The notes under the pieces: model-generated
What the model saw: only the letters and a program-made list of their open reading frames with translations
Database searches by the model: none
What the model was told of the DNA's origin: nothing
Translations under genes and position numbers: made by a program
Assembly: GCF_036013935.1 (NCBI RefSeq)
Contig: NZ_CP107902.1
Coordinates: forward strand, 7,659,001-7,723,000
Direction: 5' to 3'
From: Streptomyces sp. NBC_00461
GTDB taxonomy: Bacteria > Actinomycetota > Actinomycetes > Streptomycetales > Streptomycetaceae
Length of the DNA stretch: 64,000 nt
Shown here: positions 8,619-16,138 of the stretch, one piece after another
Position numbering within the stretch: the stretch's first letter is position 1
How the letters are laid out: each line of letters opens with the position of its first letter

Positions 8619-11600
8619 CGATCCCCGCACCGAGTCGCCGGGGCTTCCTCGGCGGCACGGCCGCCCTGCTGATGGCGTCGGGTGCGAGCGGACTGCTCGT
8701 GCCCGGCTCCGCACAGGCCGCCGTGCAGAACCACACCGGTACCCGGGCCTTCGCCCACCCCGGGCTCCTGCACACCGCGGCCGACCTCGCCCGTATGAAG
8801 GCAGCGGTCGCCGCCAAGCAGTCCCCTGTCCACGACGGGTACCTGGCATTCGCGGCCCACGCCCGCTCCTTGGCCTCGTACGCCGTGCAGAACACCGGCC
8901 AGATCACCAGCTGGGGCCGCGGCCCGAGCAACTTCCAGAACCAGGCCGTCGCGGACTCGGCCGCCGCCTACCAGAACGCCCTCATGTGGGCGGTCACGGG
9001 CGACAGGGCCCACGCGGACAAGGCCCGCGACATCCTCAACGCCTGGTCGACGTCGCTGACGGCGATCACCGGCGCGGACGGCCCTCTCGGCGCGGGGCTG
9101 CAGGCCTTCAAGTTCGTCAACGCGGCCGAACTGCTGCGCCACAGCGACTACGACGGCTGGACCGACTCGGACATCGCCCGCTGCGAGCGGTCCTTTCTCG
9201 ACGTCTGGTATCCGGCCGTGTCCGGCTACATGCTCTACGCCAACGGCAACTGGGACCTGACGGCCATTCAGGTCATCCTGGCCATCGGCGTGTTCTGCGA
9301 GGAGCCCGTGCTCTTCGAGGATGCCCTGCGCTTCGCCGCGGCCGGCGCGGGCAACGGCAGCATCCCGCACCGCATCGTCACGGCCGCCGGCCAGGGCCAG
9401 GAGGCAGGCCGCGACCAGGGCCACGAACAGCTGGCCGTAGGCCTGACCGGCGACATCGCCCAGGTCGCCTGGAACCAGGGCGTCGACCTGTGGGGCCACG
9501 ACGAGAACCGCATCCTCGCCAACTTCGAGTACACCGCCCGCTACAACCTCGGCGGCGACGTCCCCTTCACCCCCGACCTCGACCGCACCGGCAAGTACAT
9601 CAAGACCGCCGTCTCCGCCATCGCTCGCGGTGGCCTGCCTCCCGTCTACGAGATGGCCTACGCCCACTACGCCGGCGTCCGCGGCCTCGACGCGCCGAAC
9701 ACGAAGGCCGCCGTCTTCCGCGGCACCGGCGGTGCCCGCGTCGTCGAGGGCAGCAACGACGACCTGCCCGGCTGGGGCACCTTCACCTACGCCGGCGCGA
9801 CAGCCCCGGCGTCGACCGTGCCGACCGCTCCGACGGGCGTCACCGCCGTCGGCACCGACAAGGCCGTCACGGTGAGCTGGCTGCCGTCCACCTGGGCGAG
9901 CAGCTACACCGTCCGCCGGGCCGCGCACCCCGAGGGGCCGTACGAGGAGATCGCCAGGGGAGTCGACAAGCCGTCCTGCAGCGACGACGGCGCGCAGCGG
10001 GGGCGGACGTACTACTACACGGTGGCCGCCGCCAACTCCCTGGGCAGAAGCGGGGATTCGAACGCGGTCGCGGCCACGGCCGGCCTCCCCGACCCCTGGT
10101 CCACCCGCGACCTCGGCGATGTGAAGATCCCCGGTTCGGCCGCCTTCGACGGCGGACGCTTCGTCCTGGAGGCGAGCGGCACCTCCGACACCTACCGACT
10201 GGTGCATGTGCCGCTGCCCGGCGACGGCACGGTCACCGCGCGGATCGTATGGCCGCTCAGCTCCCAGTACTCCAAGATCGGCGTTACCCTCCGCGCCTCC
10301 CTCGACGCCGAGGCCGCGCACGCCGCCATGCTGATCCAGGGGCTGCCGCTGCACACCTGGAGCGGTGTGTGGAGCGTGCGGCCCTCGGACGGGGCGGACG
10401 TCTCCGGCACCGGCAGCACACCCGTACCGCCCGCGCAGCAGGACGCCATCACCACCAACGCCGCCTTCCCGATCTCCAGCCTCGGCACCCTCCCGGACTC
10501 CGCGACCCCGCTGGAAGCCCCGTACGTCGAGGGCGCGGGCGACGGCTACCGGCTGCGGGCGCCGTACTGGGTGCGGGTGACGCGCAAGGGCCGCCGCTGC
10601 ACCGGCGCCGTCTCCCCGGACGGCATCCGCTGGACCGAAGTCGGCTCCACGGACGTCGAGTTGGGGCGCACCGCATATGCCGGTCTGGTCCTCACCTCCT
10701 GCCTCGGGGTCGACGAGGAGTACGCCGAGACCGGCACGGGCGCCTTCGACAACGTCACCGTGACGTCGGACTCGCGGGACGTCTGGTCGACGCCGCGCCC
10801 AACAGGCAAGGCCGGCGGCCTCACCGCGACCAGCGGCGCCGACGCCGTCGAGCTGGCCTGGACCGACCCGGACCCCTCGGCCCGCTTCAAGGTGCTGCGC
10901 GCCACGGACGCCGACGGCCCCTACCACACCCTCGCGACCTGCATCGGCGCCGTCGGCTTCGGCACCCGCATCCGGTACGCGGACGCCACCGGCACCCCCG
11001 GCACGACGTACCACTACGTCGTCGCGGCGACCGGCTCCGGCGGCCGCGGCCCCCTCTCGGAGTCCGCGGCCGCGCGGATGCCCACTCCCTCGACACCCCA
11101 ACTCACCTCGTCCACAACGGCGTTCGCGAGCAAAGGCGTTCCGTTCCGCCACCTTCTGCGTGCCTCGCACGAGCCCGTGAGGTTCGCCGCCGACGGGCTC
11201 CCCGACGGCCTGCGCGTCGACAGGCGCACCGGCCTGATCTCCGGAACACCCCACAGGACCGGTGAGTTCACCGTCAGGACCGGCGCGGGCAACGCGGCGG
11301 GCGACGCGAACGGCACCCTCACCCTCACCGTCGGCACACCCCCGCCCACCCCCTGGACCCATGGGGACCTCGGCGACGTGATCCTCGACGACCGCGCCTA
11401 CGGGACGCTCGGCGTGGTCGCGATCCGCACGCCCGGCAGCACCTCGTACGGCGACGGGACCTTCACCGTGCGCGGGGCGGGCGTCGACCTGACGGTCAAC
11501 AACCAGGGAATGACCGGTCAGTTCGTACGCTGGCCCGTGACCGGTGACTGCGAGGTCACCGCCCGCCTTGTCTCCCGGGACGGAGCCACGGCGGACCGGG

Positions 11601-11950
11601 TGGGGCTGCTGATGGCCAAGTCGCTGTCACCGTTCGACCAGGCCGCCGGTGCGATCGTGACCGGCGGGACCAGCGCGCAGCTGATGCTGCGCAAGACCGT
11701 CGCCGGTGGCTCCGCCTTCTCCGGCACCGCGACCGTTCGACTGCCCCTGCTGCTGCGGCTGAAGCGCACCGGGACCGCCTTCGCCGCGGCCGTCTCCACC
11801 GATGACGGCGCCACCTGGACGGCCCTCGCCTCGGGCGAGATCCCCGGCTTCGGTGACGCCCCCTACCACGTGGGCCTGGTGGTCTGCTCCCGCAGCCCGC
11901 TGGCTCTCGGCACCGCGCAGTTCGCGGGGGTGAGTATCACCCCCGACTGA
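8615..11950 (+). CDS. Large secreted alginate-lyase-fold protein with FN3, Ig-like and lectin-like modules
   Basis: 1111-aa Tat-type secreted protein (SRRGFLGGTAALLMASG). Residues about 40-390 form an alpha-barrel domain of the alginate-lyase (PF05426) kind, with YANGNWDLTAIQV, GAGNGSIPHRI and EAGRDQGHEQL in order. The tail holds FN3 (about 398-488), a concanavalin/DUF1349-like module beginning PWSTRDLGDVKIPG (about 490-725), a second FN3 (about 730-820), a putative Ig domain (about 823-905) and a second DUF1349-like module beginning PWTHGDLGDVILDD (about 911-1111). The ATG at 8615 overlaps the GH28-like stop. The N-terminal domain is clearly paralogous to the next gene. A polysaccharide lyase acting on a uronic-acid polymer is inferred; no substrate is shown by sequence. 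Confidence 0.82.
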   Translation: MTIPAPSRRGFLGGTAALLMASGASGLLVPGSAQAAVQNHTGTRAFAHPGLLHTAADLARMKAAVAAKQSPVHDGYLAFAAHARSLASYAVQNTGQITSWGRGPSNFQNQAVADSAAAYQNALMWAVTGDRAHADKARDILNAWSTSLTAITGADGPLGAGLQAFKFVNAAELLRHSDYDGWTDSDIARCERSFLDVWYPAVSGYMLYANGNWDLTAIQVILAIGVFCEEPVLFEDALRFAAAGAGNGSIPHRIVTAAGQGQEAGRDQGHEQLAVGLTGDIAQVAWNQGVDLWGHDENRILANFEYTARYNLGGDVPFTPDLDRTGKYIKTAVSAIARGGLPPVYEMAYAHYAGVRGLDAPNTKAAVFRGTGGARVVEGSNDDLPGWGTFTYAGATAPASTVPTAPTGVTAVGTDKAVTVSWLPSTWASSYTVRRAAHPEGPYEEIARGVDKPSCSDDGAQRGRTYYYTVAAANSLGRSGDSNAVAATAGLPDPWSTRDLGDVKIPGSAAFDGGRFVLEASGTSDTYRLVHVPLPGDGTVTARIVWPLSSQYSKIGVTLRASLDAEAAHAAMLIQGLPLHTWSGVWSVRPSDGADVSGTGSTPVPPAQQDAITTNAAFPISSLGTLPDSATPLEAPYVEGAGDGYRLRAPYWVRVTRKGRRCTGAVSPDGIRWTEVGSTDVELGRTAYAGLVLTSCLGVDEEYAETGTGAFDNVTVTSDSRDVWSTPRPTGKAGGLTATSGADAVELAWTDPDPSARFKVLRATDADGPYHTLATCIGAVGFGTRIRYADATGTPGTTYHYVVAATGSGGRGPLSESAAARMPTPSTPQLTSSTTAFASKGVPFRHLLRASHEPVRFAADGLPDGLRVDRRTGLISGTPHRTGEFTVRTGAGNAAGDANGTLTLTVGTPPPTPWTHGDLGDVILDDRAYGTLGVVAIRTPGSTSYGDGTFTVRGAGVDLTVNNQGMTGQFVRWPVTGDCEVTARLVSRDGATADRVGLLMAKSLSPFDQAAGAIVTGGTSAQLMLRKTVAGGSAFSGTATVRLPLLLRLKRTGTAFAAAVSTDDGATWTALASGEIPGFGDAPYHVGLVVCSRSPLALGTAQFAGVSITPD

Positions 11951-11977
11951 TCCCCCCACGGATTGGAGTCGCACATC

Positions 11978-13249
11978 ATGAGCCGCACTTCCCCCCACCG
12001 TGCCTCTCAGCAACATGCCTCTGAGCCAGCCGAGTTGAGCCGCCGCGGTCTGCTGAGGACCGCCGGCGGACTCACCGCCGTACTCGCTCTCGCAGGCTCC
12101 TCCGCCGCGCTGGCGGGCACCACCGCCGGCGCGGCCCCGGCGGCCTTCACCCACCCCGGCATGCTCCACAATGCCGGCGACATCAACCGAGCCAAGGTCA
12201 GGGTCGCGGCGGGAACCGACCCCTGGCTGTCCGGCTGGAAGAAGCTGACCGCCAACTCCCACTCGCAGTCCACCTGGACGCCCAACCCGCAGGCCACCAT
12301 CATCCGCGGCGGCACGGGCGAGAACTACGGCATCCTCTACAACGACATCGCGGCCGCCTACCAGAACGCCCTGCGCTGGGCGGTGGGCGGTACGGCAGCC
12401 AACGGCGACACCGCCGTCAGGATCCTCAACGCCTGGTCGTCCAAGCTGACCACCCTCACCGGAAACGCCGACCGGTTCCTCGCCGCCGGCATCTACGGCT
12501 GGACGTTCTGCCAGGCCGCCGAACTCATGCGCGGCCACGCCGGGTTCGACCTCGCCGCCTTCCAGAAGATGATGGTCAACGTCTTCTACCCGCTCAACAA
12601 CAGCTTCCTGACCCACCACAACGGCGCCTGCATCACCAACTACTGGGCCAACTGGGACCTGTGCAACATGGCCTCGGTCATGGCCATCGGGATCCTCACC
12701 GACAACGCGGCCAAGTACGACCAGGCCGTCACCTACTTCAAGTCCGGCGCCGGCAACGGCTCCATCGCGCACGCGGTGCCGTTCCTCTACACCGACTCCG
12801 GCGGCTACGGCCTCGGCCAGTGGCAGGAGTCCGGCCGCGACCAGGGGCACACCGTCATGGGCATGGGCCAGATGGGCGCGATCTGCGAGATGGCCTGGAA
12901 CCAGGGCGACGACCTGTACTCGTACGACGGCCGCCGCTTCATGAAGGGCGCCCAGTACGTCGCCAAGTACAACCTGGGCCAGGACGTGCCCTACACCACC
13001 TACAAGTGGGGCACCGGGCAGAACTGCGCCCAGATGTCCCAGACGGTGATCAGCGTCGGCTCCCGCGGTGCGCTGCGCCCGGTCTGGGCCATGCTCCACT
13101 ACCACTACAACCGGCGCCTGCACCTCGACGACAAGTACATCTCGGCCATGTACGGCCGCGTCGCCCCCGAAGGCGGAGGGGGTGACTTCGGCTCCACCAG
13201 CGGCGGCTACGACCAGCTCGGCTTCGGCACCCTGATGTACGCGAAGTAA
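11978..13249 (+). CDS. Secreted alginate-lyase-fold protein (single domain)
   Basis: 423-aa paralogue of the N-terminal domain of the preceding gene. Shared motifs in order: FTHPGMLHNAGD, AAAYQNALRWAVGG, ILNAWSSKLT, ANWDLCNMASVMAIGI, GAGNGSIAHAV, QESGRDQGHTVMGMGQ and AWNQGDDLYSYDG. A Tat-like signal (SRRGLLRTAGG) precedes it. The ATG at 11978 has GGAG 9 nt upstream; an in-frame TTG at 11963 is less likely. It lies 27 nt behind the long paralogue and is probably the last gene of the 3803 operon. The conserved Arg and His of GRDQGH are candidate catalytic residues by analogy with alginate lyases. The two paralogues may act on different ends or forms of one polymer. Confidence 0.85.
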   Translation: MSRTSPHRASQQHASEPAELSRRGLLRTAGGLTAVLALAGSSAALAGTTAGAAPAAFTHPGMLHNAGDINRAKVRVAAGTDPWLSGWKKLTANSHSQSTWTPNPQATIIRGGTGENYGILYNDIAAAYQNALRWAVGGTAANGDTAVRILNAWSSKLTTLTGNADRFLAAGIYGWTFCQAAELMRGHAGFDLAAFQKMMVNVFYPLNNSFLTHHNGACITNYWANWDLCNMASVMAIGILTDNAAKYDQAVTYFKSGAGNGSIAHAVPFLYTDSGGYGLGQWQESGRDQGHTVMGMGQMGAICEMAWNQGDDLYSYDGRRFMKGAQYVAKYNLGQDVPYTTYKWGTGQNCAQMSQTVISVGSRGALRPVWAMLHYHYNRRLHLDDKYISAMYGRVAPEGGGGDFGSTSGGYDQLGFGTLMYAK

Positions 13250-13388
13250 CCGCGCACGTAACCGTGTACGCAACGTAGCCGCGTACCCCAAGTAGCCGCC
13301 GAATCGCGCTCTGCACCGGAATACCAGGACGACCTGTGATGCTCTGTTGTTCATGGTGCAGTAGCGCGGTGAGGAGGCTGGTGGTCGT

Positions 13389-14975
13389 ATGGCGGCAGCA
13401 GTCCGGACAGATCCCGTGGTGAGCACGCCGTACGGGGCCGTACGCGGCCGGTACGAGCACGGGATCGCGGTGTTCCGGGGCATCCCGTACGCCGCGCCCC
13501 CCTTCGGCCCGCGCCGGTTCCGGCCCCCAGCGCCTCCCGAGCCGTGGGACGGCGTGCGCGACGCGGGCGCGTTCGGGCCGACGCCGCCGAAGCCCCCGTA
13601 CTCGGATGCCTTCGAGAAGTACCTGTCCGACCCGGTCGTCCCCGGTGACGACTGCCTGAATCTGAACGTGTGGACTCCCGAGCCGAGCCCAGGGGCCCGG
13701 CTCCCGGTTCTGGTGTGGCTGCATGGCGGCGCCCTGACCAGGGGATCCTCCGCTGTGCCGGTGTACGACGGGCGGACCTTCGCCCGGGACGGCGTCGTCC
13801 TCGTCTCGGTGAACTACCGGCTGGGAGTGGAGGGCTACGGACTGTTCCCGGACACGCCCGCCAACCCCGGCCTGCGCGACCAGCTCGCCGCCCTGCGGTG
13901 GGTGCACGAGTCGGTCGCGGCCTTCGGCGGCGACCCGGACCGGATCACCCTGGCCGGCCAGTCCGCGGGGGCGATCAGCACCGGCGCCCTGCTGGCCGCC
14001 CCGCAGGCGCAGGGGCTGGTGCGGCGGGCGGTCCTGCAGAGCGGGGCGCCCGAGGCGTTCGAGCGGGACAAGGTGCGGCGGATGGTGCGCCGCATGGCGA
14101 CGCGGCTGAAGATCCCCGCCACCGCCGCGGCCTTCGCCGAGGTCGACCGCGAGCTGCTGCTGCACACCCAGTCCGAGGTCGGCAAGCTCAGCAGCCCGGT
14201 GCTCGGCGGTCCCTCCTTCGGCATCGTCGTCGACGGCGACCTCGTGCCGCGCGACCCGCTGGAGGCACTCGTCGACGGTGACGTGGCGCGGGGCGTCGAC
14301 CTGATGCTGGGCTGGACCAGCGACGAGTACCGCCTCTGGCTCGTACCCGGCGGCCTCCTGGAACGCGTCGACCGGCTGGGCGCGGTCGCCCTCGCCGGCG
14401 CCATGGCCCGCTGCCACTGCGGCACGGAGGTGCCCCGCGGCTACCGCACCCTGCACCCGCGGGCAGGCACCGCCGAGATCGTCGGCCAGATGGTCACCGA
14501 CCACCTGCTGCGCCTCCCGCTGCACCGGCTGGCGGACGCCCGCCCCGACTCCTCCCACGTCTACGAGTTCGCCTGGCCCTCCGGCCTCCCCGACCTCGGC
14601 GCCTGCCACGCCCTGGAGCTGGGCTTCGTCTTCGACTCGGGAGAGGTGCCCGAGTCCCGCAAGCTGGCGGGCGAGGGGGCCCCGCACGCACTGGCCGACA
14701 CGATGCACCGGGCATGGGTGCGGTTCGCATCCGACGGCGACCCCGGCTGGGAGCGCTGGGACGGGACGCACCCGGTGCGGATCTTCGATGCGGGCGAGCC
14801 GCGCACCGCCCACGGCCCGCGCGATGACGAGCTGGCCCTGTGGGCAGCCGACGCCCTCAGGACTGCGGAACCCGCACCCGCGTCGGCCTCTGTCGACGGT
14901 TCACCCGCGCGCACCGCGGAACTGCGGTCGGTCGTACGACGGCTCCGCCTGCCCGGCTCCGTCCGCCGGCAGTGA
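13389..14975 (+). CDS. Type-B carboxylesterase family protein
   Basis: 528-aa alpha/beta hydrolase of the carboxylesterase/para-nitrobenzyl esterase family. Seen: oxyanion motif LHGGAL (about 111-116), nucleophile elbow GQSAG with Ser192, and a late catalytic His in GACHALELGFVF. There is no signal peptide, so it is probably cytoplasmic. The ATG at 13389 has GAGGAGG 11 nt upstream. It follows the carbohydrate operon after 139 nt and faces the second LacI gene with only 9 nt between stops. It might de-esterify imported oligosaccharides (acetyl or feruloyl groups), but that rests on context only. Confidence 0.9.
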   Translation: MAAAVRTDPVVSTPYGAVRGRYEHGIAVFRGIPYAAPPFGPRRFRPPAPPEPWDGVRDAGAFGPTPPKPPYSDAFEKYLSDPVVPGDDCLNLNVWTPEPSPGARLPVLVWLHGGALTRGSSAVPVYDGRTFARDGVVLVSVNYRLGVEGYGLFPDTPANPGLRDQLAALRWVHESVAAFGGDPDRITLAGQSAGAISTGALLAAPQAQGLVRRAVLQSGAPEAFERDKVRRMVRRMATRLKIPATAAAFAEVDRELLLHTQSEVGKLSSPVLGGPSFGIVVDGDLVPRDPLEALVDGDVARGVDLMLGWTSDEYRLWLVPGGLLERVDRLGAVALAGAMARCHCGTEVPRGYRTLHPRAGTAEIVGQMVTDHLLRLPLHRLADARPDSSHVYEFAWPSGLPDLGACHALELGFVFDSGEVPESRKLAGEGAPHALADTMHRAWVRFASDGDPGWERWDGTHPVRIFDAGEPRTAHGPRDDELALWAADALRTAEPAPASASVDGSPARTAELRSVVRRLRLPGSVRRQ

Positions 14976-14984
14976 CCCGGCCCC

Positions 14985-16046
14985 TCACGCCGGCTCCTTC
15001 AGCGCGGCCAGCGAGTCCCGCACCATCACATGCGTGCCCAGCAGCAGATGCTCGTCGGGCGTCTCCGAGGTACGGCCCAGGGCCGTACGGACGGCGAGGC
15101 GGCCCAGCTCCTGGTAGGGGACGTGCACCGTGGTCAGGGCCGGGTGCAGGTCGCGGGCGAACGGGATGTCGTCGTAGCCGGCCAGCGAGACGTCGCCCGG
15201 GACGTCCAGGCCCGCCTCGTGCAGCGCGGTCAGCGCGCCGGCCGCGACCATGTCGGTGGCGGCGACCACGGCCGTGAACTCCAGCTCCTCCTTGAGGGCC
15301 TCGCGCATCAGGCGATGGCCGGAGTCGCGGGTGAAGTCGCCGTGCAGGAGGAGGGCCGGGTCGGCTTCGATCCCGCGGGCGCGATGGGCGGAGAGATAGC
15401 CGCGCTCGCGGCCCTGGGCCGTCGTGTGGTCCGGTTTGCCGCCGAGGAACAGGACCCGGCGGTGGCCCTGCGCGAGCACATGGGCGACCAGGGCGTGGGC
15501 GCCGCCCTCGTTGTCGTACTCGATGACCGTCACCGGGGCGCCCGGGCCGAGCGGCGGCCGGCCGCACAGCACCAGGCGCGAACCGGCCGACGCCAGCGAG
15601 TCGGCCATACGACCGGTCCGCTCGCGGTACTCGGCGGTGTCGGCGGCCCCGCCCACCAGGATCACGGCCGCGGCGCGCTGGGCGCGCATCATCTCCACGA
15701 ACTCCAGCTCGCGCCGCACGTCCCCCTCCGTGCCGCACACCAGGCACAGATGGCCGAGCCGGGTCGCCTCGCGCTCCACGCCGTACGCCATGAGCGCGAA
15801 CGACGGCCCCGTGATGTCCTCAAGGACGAAGGCGAGGGTGGGCGTGCCGACACCGGCGACCGCCTTGGCGCGCGCGTCGGCGACGTAGTCCATCTCGCGC
15901 ACCGCCCGCATCACCCGCGCACGGGTCTCCGCGCTCACCTGGTACACGCCGCCGAGCACCCGCGACACCGTCGAGGCGGACACCCCCGCACGGGCCGCCA
16001 CGTCCCGGATCGTGCTGCGGCTCGTGTCCTCGCTCTTTCTCGTCAT
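14985..16046 (-). CDS. LacI-family transcriptional regulator (LacI-2)
   Basis: 353-aa repressor. The HTH is STIRDVAARAGVSASTVSR near residues 11-29, with an effector domain ending in DVSLAGYDDIPFA and LTTVHVPYQELGR. The ATG at 16046 has AAGGGGAGGGGG upstream. The frame is open for more than 2 kb upstream on this strand, but that stretch is the shadow of the exporter gene. It is a close paralogue of LacI-1. A perfect 14-bp palindrome (16084-16097) lies 38 bp before its start and matches sites in front of the 3803 operon. Autorepression and control of that operon are therefore likely. Confidence 0.93.
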   Translation of the reverse strand: MTRKSEDTSRSTIRDVAARAGVSASTVSRVLGGVYQVSAETRARVMRAVREMDYVADARAKAVAGVGTPTLAFVLEDITGPSFALMAYGVEREATRLGHLCLVCGTEGDVRRELEFVEMMRAQRAAAVILVGGAADTAEYRERTGRMADSLASAGSRLVLCGRPPLGPGAPVTVIEYDNEGGAHALVAHVLAQGHRRVLFLGGKPDHTTAQGRERGYLSAHRARGIEADPALLLHGDFTRDSGHRLMREALKEELEFTAVVAATDMVAAGALTALHEAGLDVPGDVSLAGYDDIPFARDLHPALTTVHVPYQELGRLAVRTALGRTSETPDEHLLLGTHVMVRDSLAALKEPA

Positions 16047-16083
16047 CCGACCCCCTCCCCTTCGGCAACAGCGGAAACCGTAC

Positions 16084-16097
16084 GGCAACCGGTTGCC
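16084..16097. promoter_or_regulatory. LacI-2 operator candidate, GGCAACCGGTTGCC
   Basis: Perfect 14-bp palindrome directly upstream of LacI-2, with the same core as 3580-3589 and 3712-3724. It is the best palindrome of the set. Confidence 0.65.
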
Positions 16098-16138
16098 TGC
16101 GGCGAGATCATTGCCGTCGTCGGGTGCGTGTGCGGGGT

